Shown piece by piece: positions 1 to 6,371 of a DNA stretch of 13,253 nucleotides. Under the pieces are notes generated by a model. That model was not told the DNA's origin. It did not search any database and saw nothing but the letters and a program-made list of their open reading frames with translations. This DNA comes from an uncultured Roseburia sp. (GTDB lineage: Bacteria > Bacillota > Clostridia > Lachnospirales > Lachnospiraceae): assembly GCA_947384095.1 (NCBI GenBank), contig CANDFU010000013.1, positions 1 through 13,253 of the forward strand. The letters run 5' to 3'. Every line of letters starts with the position of its first letter. The stretch's first letter is position 1. The position numbers and the translations under genes are program-made.

Positions 1-1031
1 GTATCCATATCGCACAGGGAATAAAACGCGATTGTCTCCCCGCCCGGAAAACGTCTCTTCAGATACGGGTTTTCATCTGTTAGGACCACCGTCTCATTTG
101 CCATCCCCGCCGCAATCCGGTCATGCATTCCGCGGTTAAAAATCGGAGAGACATTCAGCAGAATCTCCTCCCGCGCAATCCGTTCAAAAGATAACCCGAA
201 TGAGACGCCCTTCTCCCGCTTAAGGCACCTCTCGTCCGGAGCATGGTATTTCTCCCACCCCTCCCCCATCACAGTCACAGGGATCCGCGCGGAAAGCAGC
301 GCGTCAACCGCCGCTTTCCGGAAATAATCCCTGATATAAGCGTCCACCGGATACATCGCGTTCATCGAAAGCGCAAACTGCCCGTCGGAGAGCGCTATCT
401 GCCGCCCGGCAAGATACCGCTCATACGCCTCTTCCATCGGCAGCAGCGGATCGGCAAGACGCATGTCAATCAGCTCCCGCATCGCCCGCTTTACGGGACC
501 GGGCGCCTCCTGTACCAGCCCATACACCGCATCGGGAGCATCATACGTGCCCGGGAAAAAAACGCGGCAGTCTTTTGCAGCCTTACCTTTCCCTTCCGCG
601 GACAATGCCCGCGTGCCGCCAAGCGGAAGCATCCGTACGCTTTTTATCTGCGGGTGATACCGCCTCACATAAGCCGCGTGCGCCTCGTCGGGCACGACCA
701 CACGCATATTTTCCGTCTCCGTCGTCAGCCCGTTATAGTGAAACAGCGGATGATCCAGAATATAATCAAAAAACGGACCGTTTAACCTGTCCAGATATGG
801 CCTGCCGTCCTCCGTCACCATCCGCGGCAGCCTGGAATTAAAATCGACAATCAGGCGGTATTCCGGTCCGATCAGCGGCTCCAGCTGCTCCTCCAGGGAA
901 CGTTCCTCCGACAGTTCACAGACCCTGGCCACGGCCCCGAGCTCCTCGAACGCGGCCCCGAGCTGATTTGCAAAAAAATTGCCGGACAGGTAACAGATCT
1001 CCCGCGAACAGAAAATCAGAACGTTTGTCAC
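1..1031 (-). CDS. CgeB-like glycosyltransferase (DUF3880 / Glyco_trans_1_2 type), 3' end missing
   Basis: I translated 343 complete codons from a GTG start at 1031-1029; the frame stays open and leaves the window at base 1, so the C-terminus is missing. The protein begins VTNVLIFCSREICYLSGNF. The N-terminal half resembles the DUF3880-type domain found beside GT-B glycosyltransferases. The C-terminal half has the pattern of Glyco_trans_1_2: MGEGWEKY, then LLNVSPIF, RGMHDRI, GMANETVVLTDENPYLKRRF. Such proteins are predicted to transfer a sugar from an NDP-sugar in the cytoplasm, often to cell-surface or spore-surface glycans; the substrate cannot be read from sequence. The start is supported by GGAAAGG nine bases upstream. 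The start GTG overlaps the stop TGA of the preceding membrane protein gene (GTGA at 1031-1028), so the two are very probably co-transcribed and translationally coupled. The family call is fairly secure and the role is open. Confidence 0.8.
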   Translation of the reverse strand, partial: MTNVLIFCSREICYLSGNFFANQLGAAFEELGAVARVCELSEERSLEEQLEPLIGPEYRLIVDFNSRLPRMVTEDGRPYLDRLNGPFFDYILDHPLFHYNGLTTETENMRVVVPDEAHAAYVRRYHPQIKSVRMLPLGGTRALSAEGKGKAAKDCRVFFPGTYDAPDAVYGLVQEAPGPVKRAMRELIDMRLADPLLPMEEAYERYLAGRQIALSDGQFALSMNAMYPVDAYIRDYFRKAAVDALLSARIPVTVMGEGWEKYHAPDERCLKREKGVSFGLSFERIAREEILLNVSPIFNRGMHDRIAAGMANETVVLTDENPYLKRRFPGGETIAFYSLCDMD

Positions 1032-1351
1032 GCCGCACCGCCTTTCCGCTCGTCCTTCGTCAGATCAAGCATCAGTATCCCGAACAGATAAAACACCGCG
1101 CATAAGATCATAAACAACGCGTTTTTCACAATCACGCCCGCCACAACCTGTCCGATCATCAAAAGCCCGTGGAGCCAGACCGGCACATTCCGCATACACA
1201 AAACAAGCGCCGCTTCGATCAGCATAATCACGCAGACCACGGATACCGTAACCTTCAGCGCCAGAATCGACGTCAGCATCACTGCAAAAGCCGCCGCAAT
1301 CACCAGAAAAAGCAGCAGTATATTTCTCTTCCCTTTCTCCATTCCTCTCAT
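1028..1351 (-). CDS. small four-helix membrane protein, function unknown
   Basis: This 107-residue protein starts MRGMEKGKRN and is almost entirely hydrophobic. Predicted membrane segments lie at about residues 10-32, 34-54, 57-73 and 75-96. A short charged tail (DLTKDERKGGAA) follows. I chose the ATG at 1351-1349 because AGAGAGGAAA sits about eight bases upstream and because the hydrophobic protein begins directly after it. An open frame extends further upstream to 1537, but that would carry the protein through its own promoter. Its stop overlaps the glycosyltransferase start by four bases, suggesting a two-gene operon. A membrane partner for a glycosyltransferase is conceivable but not shown. 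I do not recognise a named family. Confidence 0.75.
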   Translation of the reverse strand: MRGMEKGKRNILLLFLVIAAAFAVMLTSILALKVTVSVVCVIMLIEAALVLCMRNVPVWLHGLLMIGQVVAGVIVKNALFMILCAVFYLFGILMLDLTKDERKGGAA

Positions 1352-1394
1352 CGGGATTTCCTCTCTTTCAGACTGCAAAGCAATGTTGCATAGT

Positions 1395-1423
1395 ATTATA
1401 GCAACTTCCACGAAAAAGGGCAA
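1395..1423 (-). promoter_or_regulatory. vegetative (sigma-A type) promoter for the membrane protein-glycosyltransferase pair
   Basis: On the minus strand TTGCCC (1423-1418) is followed by a 17-base spacer and a perfect TATAAT (1400-1395). Transcription would start near 1388, giving a leader of about 37 bases before the ATG at 1351. Confidence 0.7.
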
Positions 1424-1428
1424 GACTC

Positions 1429-1457
1429 TGGAATTTTTTCTCGCTGTCCGATATAAT
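1429..1457 (+). promoter_or_regulatory. candidate promoter for the SGNH hydrolase
   Basis: A perfect TATAAT at 1452-1457 lies in the right orientation, with a poor -35 (TGGAAT at 1429-1434, 17-base spacer). The expected start is near 1464, giving a leader of about 105 bases. The weak -35 suggests either low basal activity or an activator. The intergenic stretch 1352-1568 holds no credible gene. Confidence 0.5.
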
Positions 1458-1471
1458 ATACAAAGGGAAAC

Positions 1472-1504
1472 GCCATGCGCCCACCCGGCGCGAACCGGCA
1501 TGGC
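1472..1504 (+). repeat. 7-bp inverted repeat in the SGNH hydrolase leader
   Basis: GCCATGC (1472-1478) and GCATGGC (1498-1504) are perfect reverse complements separated by 19 GC-rich bases. The repeat begins just after the predicted transcription start, so it could be an operator or a leader hairpin. There is no T-run after it, so it is not an ordinary terminator. Confidence 0.4.
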
Positions 1505-1568
1505 CTTCTGATCCCGCGGGCACCGAAACGCAGCCATTTTTCAACAAAACAGAAAAGGATACGGACAT

Positions 1569-2744
1569 ATGAACAATACAAAATGGGTTTCCATGTGGGG
1601 AAATGCGGTTTCCATCGCTGAACACCGCCCAGAAAGCTACGCAAAAAATATCACACTGCGCTATCCTGTTTACGCGCCGTTTTCCGGCGATGCAGTCAGA
1701 TTCACTTTCGACAACTACTGCGGGAGCGAGGCCGTCACAATCTCCGGCGCAACCGCAGCCGTCTCTCCCGCCGACGCAGCCACAAAAATGAGCCCGGACT
1801 GTCCCATCGTCCCCGAAACGCTTGCCGATATCACGTTTGAAGGCGCATCCTCCGTCACAATCGCAGCGGGAGAACGCGTCGTAAGCGATGCCGTTCCCTT
1901 AAACGTTTCCGCGGCGTCGACCCTGTGCGTCAGCATGTATTTTTCTGATTTCACGCTGATGCAGTCCGCAGTGATGATCACCGGCCCGCTCTCCAGAGCT
2001 TTCTTCTCACTGGGAAACCAGCTCTCCGCCGCGGCGCTTCCGGCTGACGAGACAAAAACCACAAGCTGGTTCTATTTTCTGAGCAACATCGATATCCTGA
2101 CTTCAGACAAAAACCGGTCCATCGTCTGTTACGGAGACTCCATCACGGCACAGGCATGGCCGGACGAGCTCTCCTTACGGCTGCGGGACGAGGGATATTC
2201 CCGCACATCCGTCATAAGGCGCGCCGCCAGCGGCACCCGTATTCTGCGGCAGTACCACTGCATCACCTACGATTCCTATGGCCTGAAAGGGAAAAACCGC
2301 TTCGCACACGAGATTCCGACCGCCGGAGCAGACCTCGTCATAATCCAGCAGGGAATCAACGATATTATTCACCCGGTCGGCACCAACGTAAACCAGTTCA
2401 GGCCGATGAGCGATCTGCCGACTGCGGCGGAGCTGACTGACGGGTTATCCTGGTATATCGGCGAGGCGCACCGGATGGGCTTAAAAGTCTGGCTCGGAAC
2501 CCTTCTGCCGATCTGCGGCTGGCGGACCTATGCCCCCTTCCGGGAAAAACTGCGCTGCGAAGTCAACGAGTGGATGCGGTCCGCAAAAGAAGCGGACGGA
2601 TGTATCGACTTTGACCTGGCCGTGCGGGATGAAGAAAATCCGTCCGCATTCAGGGACGGCTTCGACAGCGGAGATCATCTGCATCCCAGCAAAGCGGCAT
2701 ATCGCCAGATGGCATACGCCGTGCCGGAAGAGCTCTTAAAGTAA
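1569..2744 (+). CDS. SGNH/GDSL-family hydrolase with N-terminal beta-rich domain
   Basis: The 391-residue product has all the SGNH signature blocks in its C-terminal half. Block I is YGDSIT with nucleophile Ser191; the block II glycine is Gly222 in AASGTR; block III is GIND with Gly262 and Asn264; block V is DHLHP with Asp369 and His372. Residues 1 to about 170 are rich in short beta-type stretches and probably form the jelly-roll domain seen in bacterial carbohydrate acetylesterases of this superfamily. The enzyme should therefore cleave an ester, plausibly O-acetyl groups on a sugar, but the substrate is inferred. There is no signal peptide, so it is predicted to act in the cytoplasm. The start is supported by AAAAGGA about ten bases upstream. 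It is transcribed alone, divergently from the glycosyltransferase pair. Confidence 0.9.
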   Translation: MNNTKWVSMWGNAVSIAEHRPESYAKNITLRYPVYAPFSGDAVRFTFDNYCGSEAVTISGATAAVSPADAATKMSPDCPIVPETLADITFEGASSVTIAAGERVVSDAVPLNVSAASTLCVSMYFSDFTLMQSAVMITGPLSRAFFSLGNQLSAAALPADETKTTSWFYFLSNIDILTSDKNRSIVCYGDSITAQAWPDELSLRLRDEGYSRTSVIRRAASGTRILRQYHCITYDSYGLKGKNRFAHEIPTAGADLVIIQQGINDIIHPVGTNVNQFRPMSDLPTAAELTDGLSWYIGEAHRMGLKVWLGTLLPICGWRTYAPFREKLRCEVNEWMRSAKEADGCIDFDLAVRDEENPSAFRDGFDSGDHLHPSKAAYRQMAYAVPEELLK

Positions 2745-3027
2745 ACCCTCATGCCGGCCATTCCGGCGCCACCATGTAGAATAAAGAATCCGGCCCTGCC
2801 GGATTCTCCGCCTGCGGCGGGTCGCTTTTGCGACGCTCTTCTTCTCCGACGCAGTGCGATCCCCCCGGAGGGCTTTTTCTTTCATAGGAAAGAAAAAGGG
2901 GGCCCTGTGAGCCTCCGGCGGATGCATACGGCCCGCCTTGCCGGCCCGCACCGCACGGAGGCCGCAGCAAAAGCACGGGCCCCTGATGGCAGATGTTTGG
3001 GAACTTTTATAGAAAAGGAGGAAATCC
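2745..3027. other. gene-free, hairpin-rich intergenic stretch
   Basis: No credible gene lies in these 283 bases. Frames are open on both strands only because the DNA is GC-rich, and their translations are low-complexity and lack start signals. The left part holds a run of perfect hairpins, listed as a separate repeat entry. The right part (about 2900-3000) is GC-rich, with GCCTCCG (2909-2915) facing CGGAGGC further on. Just before 3028 lies the strong ribosome binding site of the next gene. I see no convincing promoter for that gene. Confidence 0.6.
2753..2898. repeat. cluster of five perfect hairpins, candidate interspersed repeat
   Basis: Five uninterrupted dyads follow one another. 2753-2767 is GCCGG-loop-CCGGC. 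2786-2806 is GAATCCGGC-CCT-GCCGGATTC (9 bp). 2808-2820 is CCGCC-TGC-GGCGG. 2821-2834 is GTCGC-TTTT-GCGAC. 2873-2898 is CTTTTTCTTTC-ATAG-GAAAGAAAAAG (11 bp). The third and fourth are directly adjacent. None has the T-run of a standard terminator, although the 2786-2806 hairpin lies 41 bases after the hydrolase stop and may help end that transcript. The modular hairpins resemble non-autonomous palindromic repeats; copy number cannot be judged from one window. Confidence 0.6.
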
Positions 3028-3585
3028 ATGCACACACCCTGTCTTTCTGGTTTATCACGGGCACTCCACCCCGAAAGAGACAAGCGCTCCGCCGCGGAAC
3101 GAATTTCCAGCAATCTCGCGTCCTGCAATTTTGGCAAAAAAAGGACACAGCCTGACAATGCCGCCACAAAAAGCGCGCTCGACAGTTTTTCCATCTCAAA
3201 AAGCATCTCGGAGCTGTTAAGCCCTGCGTGCGGCATGACGGAGGAAGAGAAAAAAGAATACCTGGCGCACATCCTCGCAAAATTAAAAAACGGCGAAAAG
3301 CTGAGCGGGGAGGAAATGCGGTTTCTACAGGCGGAAGACCCTGTGCTCTACCAGCAGGCCGCCCGCGTACGGATGATGCGCGATTCCCTTGAAAACCGCC
3401 TCGCAGGCTGCGCCTCGAAAGAAGAGGCGCTCGAAGTCTGCACAGACGCCCTCTCTTCCGTCTCAGAGGAAGACCCGATGAAAGAATATCTCGTTGCCGC
3501 CTATCAGAAAGTAATCGATGAGTATCGGCAGTCCGACGAATATCAGGCGCTTCCACAGGAAAAAGAGGATGAAAAGGAGCCTTAA
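3028..3585 (+). CDS. hypothetical helical, acidic protein
   Basis: The 185-residue product begins MHTPCLSGLSRAL. The start is strongly supported by AAGGAGG (3015-3021) six bases before the ATG. Residues 1 to about 55 are polar and Ser/Ala/Asn-rich, probably disordered. From about residue 70 (MTEEEKKEYL) the protein is predicted alpha-helical and highly charged, including the segment AKLKNGEKLSGEEMRFLQ, and it ends in an acidic tail (EKEDEKEP). There is no signal peptide or membrane segment. The later part resembles uncharacterised proteins I associate with Lachnospiraceae, but I cannot name a family or function. It stands alone, convergent with spoIVA across a shared terminator. An internal start at Met70 is possible but has no comparable ribosome binding site. 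Confidence 0.7.
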   Translation: MHTPCLSGLSRALHPERDKRSAAERISSNLASCNFGKKRTQPDNAATKSALDSFSISKSISELLSPACGMTEEEKKEYLAHILAKLKNGEKLSGEEMRFLQAEDPVLYQQAARVRMMRDSLENRLAGCASKEEALEVCTDALSSVSEEDPMKEYLVAAYQKVIDEYRQSDEYQALPQEKEDEKEP

Positions 3586-3608
3586 AATGTGCGCTGCCGG
3601 ACACATAT

Positions 3609-3646
3609 AAAAAGGATGCGGCCTGTTCTTTGCCGCACCCCTTTTT
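3609..3646. terminator. bidirectional terminator between the hypothetical gene and spoIVA
   Basis: TGCGGC (3617-3622) pairs with GCCGCA (3632-3637). An outer AAAAAGG (3609-3615) pairs with CCTTTTT (3640-3646). Each strand therefore reads as a GC stem followed by a T-run, and it lies exactly between two convergent stop codons (3585 and 3648). Confidence 0.85.
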
Positions 3647-3647
3647 G

Positions 3648-5132
3648 TCATATGATGATACAGACCATCCCGCCGTTGCTGTCGTTTACGATTTTCTGCA
3701 TCGTATCCTGCAGTTTCATCTGGCATTCGTCATCCATCATGGATATTTTACTGCGGATACCGTCCTCCATCAGCTCACCGACCGATTTCCCGAAAATATT
3801 CGTCTCCCAGGCTCCCTCGTCGCTCTGCTGACCCTCTTTGATATAGGAAATCAGATCATTTGCCTGCTCTTCGCTCCCCACGATCGGCGCAATCTCTGTT
3901 TCGATATTCGCTTTGATCATGTGTATCGAAGGAGAGACGGCCTTCATTTTTACCCCGAACTTGTTTCCGTGTCTGATTAACACCGGCTCTTCCATCCTGA
4001 TATCGGAAAGCCCCGGCCCGACGACGCTGTAACCCTTGGCCTGCACCGCCTCGAACGCATCCGCCACCTTTTCATACGATTCCTTGCGCCCGGCCAGATC
4101 CTTGATCATCGCGATCAGCTCATATTCTCCCTGAATCGGCACACCCGCAAGCTCGCTCATATTCTCGTAATAATATTGTTCGGCGATATCCATGCGGATT
4201 TTGACACACCCCGATGCGAGATCCAGTTCATCCACTTTAATCCTCGAAATATACTGCTCCGGCGTAAACTGCTGCACATAGACATCCTTTGTCTTTTTCA
4301 TCCCGTCCAGAATGTCTGACGCCGTCTTTATGACTTCCGCCTTCATCGGATGCTCCGTGTCCAGCATCTCCGCCCATTTCGGAATATAAAATTCCACCCG
4401 CACTACCGGAAATTCATACAGGATGCTCTCCAGTATTTTATAGACGTCGTCTTTTCTGAGCTGTTCGCAATTGACCGGGATGACCGCTGTCTGGTATTTT
4501 TCCTTCAGCTCTTCCGTCAGCCGCGCCGCCTCCTCCCCATAGGGCTTCTGCGAATTGAGAACGATGACAAACGGCTTTCCGATGCCGTTTAACTCCTGAA
4601 TCGTCTTTTCCTCCGCGTCGATGTAACTGCCGCGCTCCAGTTCCCCGATGGAGCCGTCCGTCGTGACCACTATCCCGATTGTCGCGTGGTCCCTGATCAC
4701 CTTTTCAGTGCCGATCGAGGCCGCGTCCACAAACGGGATCTCATAGTCGAACCACGGCGTCTTCACCATCCGCTTCTCGCTGCCTTCCATATGTCCCGAA
4801 GCACCTTCGACCATAAATCCCACACAGTCGATCAGCCGCACCTTTATTTTTGTTCCATCCTCCAGTTTAATCTCCGCCGCATCCTTGGGAATAAATTTCG
4901 GCTCCGTCGTCATAATCGTCTTTCCCTGCGCGGACTGCGGCAGCTCATCAATGGTCCGTTCTTTGCTATGTATGTCTTCCATATACGGAAGAACCATTAA
5001 ATCCATAAAACGCTTGATAAAAGTGGATTTTCCTGTCCGGACCGGACCAACAATTCCCAGATAGATCTCACCGCCCGTGCGGTTCTGGATATCTTTGTAT
5101 AAATCAAATTCCTTTTTTGTGCTGATGTCCAT
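3648..5132 (-). CDS. spoIVA: stage IV sporulation protein A, spore coat morphogenetic ATPase
   Basis: The 494-residue product matches SpoIVA over its whole length (Bacillus subtilis protein: 492 residues). In the family, SpoIVA is made in the mother cell, hydrolyses ATP and polymerises on the forespore surface as the base of the coat. Visible hallmarks are the P-loop GPVRTGKST (residues 29-37), the TTEPKF segment with Thr75/Thr76, the Walker-B-like aspartate in LIDCVGF (Asp102), NSQKP, and the hydrophobic C-terminus GGMVCIII. I chose the ATG at 5132-5130: it has GGGGA just upstream and gives a start a few residues longer than the B. subtilis protein. An in-frame GTG at 5228 would add 32 residues unlike the family. 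The gene follows the lipid kinase gene after a 195-base gap that carries its own promoter-like signals. Confidence 0.97.
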   Translation of the reverse strand: MDISTKKEFDLYKDIQNRTGGEIYLGIVGPVRTGKSTFIKRFMDLMVLPYMEDIHSKERTIDELPQSAQGKTIMTTEPKFIPKDAAEIKLEDGTKIKVRLIDCVGFMVEGASGHMEGSEKRMVKTPWFDYEIPFVDAASIGTEKVIRDHATIGIVVTTDGSIGELERGSYIDAEEKTIQELNGIGKPFVIVLNSQKPYGEEAARLTEELKEKYQTAVIPVNCEQLRKDDVYKILESILYEFPVVRVEFYIPKWAEMLDTEHPMKAEVIKTASDILDGMKKTKDVYVQQFTPEQYISRIKVDELDLASGCVKIRMDIAEQYYYENMSELAGVPIQGEYELIAMIKDLAGRKESYEKVADAFEAVQAKGYSVVGPGLSDIRMEEPVLIRHGNKFGVKMKAVSPSIHMIKANIETEIAPIVGSEEQANDLISYIKEGQQSDEGAWETNIFGKSVGELMEDGIRSKISMMDDECQMKLQDTMQKIVNDSNGGMVCIII

Positions 5133-5205
5133 AAAATCCCCGTTTCTGCGCTGCTTTTTGCGCATAAGCGACATTGTGGCAGGCAGCGCACAGACACAAA
5201 TCGCC

Positions 5206-5230
5206 GTGTGGAAAAAAGATTTTCTCACAC
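5206..5230. repeat. hairpin in the spoIVA leader
   Basis: Read on the minus strand, GTGTG then GAAAA pairs with TTTTC then CACAC. This gives a ten-base-pair stem with one bulged A and a four-base loop. No T-run follows, so it is not a simple terminator. It lies 74 bases before the spoIVA start and almost touches the larger dyad at 5233-5272. Confidence 0.5.
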
Positions 5231-5232
5231 TG

Positions 5233-5272
5233 ATGCCCCTTCCATACTTAGTAAAATGTATGAAAGGGGCAT
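5233..5272. repeat. 15-bp dyad overlapping the candidate spoIVA promoter
   Basis: The arms 5233-5247 and 5258-5272 are complementary over 15 pairs with a single G-T wobble; the loop is ten bases. One arm contains the CATAC of the candidate sigma-E -10 element. Neither strand has a T-run after the stem, so an operator or leader-structure role is more likely than termination. Confidence 0.65.
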
Positions 5273-5283
5273 TCCGTTTATGT
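5255..5283 (-). promoter_or_regulatory. candidate sigma-E (mother-cell) promoter of spoIVA
   Basis: On the minus strand ACATAAA (5283-5277) is followed by 14 bases and CATACATT (5262-5255). The known B. subtilis sigma-E -10 consensus is close to CATACA-T with a spacer of about 13-14 bases, and spoIVA is a sigma-E target there. The -10 match is very good and the -35 only partial (CATA core). The transcript would have a leader of about 115 bases. Confidence 0.6.
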
Positions 5284-5327
5284 CAGGATTCTTTTCTGTT
5301 TCCCTTCTTTCTTCCGGACAGAACAAA

Positions 5328-6269
5328 TCATCGTCTGCACAACACCCTGAGCTTCCCGGGCAGACAGCAAAACCGCACCCTGGAAACCTCCCCGCAGTAC
5401 TCGCCGTCCGCATGAAGCGTCATTTTCCGTTTCAGCCCGATCCCGCATTTTTTACAGTCCGTGACGGAAAATCCCCGTATGCGGCTGTGCTTTGCGGCCA
5501 CCAGAAACGGCAGGCAGAAAAATGTCCTCCACTTCGGTATGCCGAAAATACTGCACACGGAAAGCTTCCCGTCCGTGGCGTCCGCCAGAGGCGCCATCGG
5601 CACGCCGCCGCCCTCCGCCCCGAAATTCATCACGGCAAAACAGATCGCCTTTCTGCGCAGGATTGTATCGCCGCTGCCGGGCCGTATGACGGCGTCGCTC
5701 GTCTCCATGGAAAATAAAGACTGTACCGTCAGAAAGAGATAAGTCAGTTTTCCAAGATGCAGTCGGTTTAAAAAATCCTTGAGCCCGGACTGCAGGGCTT
5801 TTTTGCAGACGATCGCATCCAGCCCCACGCCCGCGCTGATCGCAAACAGCCTCTGGTTCCCCCCGCCAAAACGCACTTCTCCCAGATCCATCCGGAAAGC
5901 TTCCCCCGGGCCTCTCCCCACACAGTCTAAAATCTGTTCCAGCATCTGCACCGGGCTGCCCTTCACCTTAAGTCCCCGCGCAAAATCATTTCCGGAACCC
6001 GTCGGAATCATTCCGAAGCGGACACGCTCAAACTGCGTGATCCCGTTTATCGCCTCATTCGCCGTCCCGTCGCCGCCCACCACAATCAGGCAGACATCCT
6101 CGTCCTCCCTCTCGCAGATCTGACTGGCAAGTTTCCGCGCATGCCCGGCATATTCCGTACACCAGGCCTCATAGCGCACCTTTTTATCCTTCAGGGCTTT
6201 TTCAACCTCCCTCCAGGTGTTGGCACCTCTTCCGCTCCTGGACTTTTTATTGACAATAAAATATAACAT
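5328..6269 (-). CDS. YegS/BmrU-family lipid kinase (diacylglycerol kinase catalytic domain)
   Basis: The 313-residue protein has the full signature of the diacylglycerol/sphingosine kinase-like family. It starts MLYFIVNKKS, carries the nucleotide-binding VGGDGT (residues 64-69) and PTGSGNDFARG (89-99), and has the C-terminal ADGE (287-290) expected of the second domain. Members phosphorylate a lipid alcohol such as diacylglycerol with ATP at the inner face of the membrane; the exact substrate is not readable from sequence. The length is normal for the family. The ATG at 6269 has GGGGGGAA upstream; a nearby ATG at 6274 is in a different frame and does not encode this protein. The gene sits between the rnf operon, 102 bases upstream and separated by a hairpin, and spoIVA, 195 bases downstream. 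No clear own promoter was seen, so partial read-through from rnf is possible. Confidence 0.92.
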   Translation of the reverse strand: MLYFIVNKKSRSGRGANTWREVEKALKDKKVRYEAWCTEYAGHARKLASQICEREDEDVCLIVVGGDGTANEAINGITQFERVRFGMIPTGSGNDFARGLKVKGSPVQMLEQILDCVGRGPGEAFRMDLGEVRFGGGNQRLFAISAGVGLDAIVCKKALQSGLKDFLNRLHLGKLTYLFLTVQSLFSMETSDAVIRPGSGDTILRRKAICFAVMNFGAEGGGVPMAPLADATDGKLSVCSIFGIPKWRTFFCLPFLVAAKHSRIRGFSVTDCKKCGIGLKRKMTLHADGEYCGEVSRVRFCCLPGKLRVLCRR

Positions 6270-6304
6270 TTCATTCCCCCCGGTCTGCTGTTCCCGAAAG
6301 CAAA

Positions 6305-6342
6305 CGAAGGTTTTCGGAATATCAGAACTCCAAAAACCTTCG
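6305..6342 (-). terminator. probable terminator of the rnf operon
   Basis: CGAAGGTTTT (6305-6314) is complementary to AAAACCTTCG (6333-6342), a 10-bp stem with a further GG/CC pairing inside, 30 bases after the rnfB stop. The following minus-strand sequence is TTTGCTTTC, a broken T-run, so termination may be incomplete and some transcripts may continue into the lipid kinase gene. Confidence 0.6.
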
Positions 6343-6371
6343 CCTCTAAACTATTTTTCAAAAAAATGGTC

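Noticed and set aside
243..785. Plus-strand frame of 180 codons antisense to the glycosyltransferase.
   Set aside because: The opposite strand encodes a recognisable glycosyltransferase through the whole region; this frame is basic, His/Arg-rich and without a ribosome binding site.
1028..1537. The full 169-codon minus-strand frame as the membrane protein.
   Set aside because: The first 62 codons cover the predicted promoter and leader. The ATG at 1351 has a good ribosome binding site and gives a compact four-helix protein.
2786..2806. The 9-bp hairpin as a standard rho-independent terminator of the SGNH hydrolase.
   Set aside because: It lacks a following T-run and is one of several hairpins in series, so I list it as part of the repeat cluster instead.
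2751..3155. Plus-strand frame of 134 codons over the hairpin cluster.
   Set aside because: It has no ribosome binding site, its translation follows the palindromes, and it overlaps the start of the better-supported gene at 3028.
2736..3604. Long open frames on the minus strand over the intergenic region and the 3028-3585 gene (for example 2736-3272 and 2882-3604).
   Set aside because: They run across hairpin DNA and antisense to a gene with a strong ribosome binding site. Their translations are rich in Arg, Pro and Ala without domains, which is typical of GC-rich shadow frames.
5133..5228. N-terminal extension of SpoIVA from an in-frame GTG at 5228.
   Set aside because: The 32 extra residues do not resemble SpoIVA, whose start is conserved close to the P-loop, and they would be encoded across the leader hairpin.
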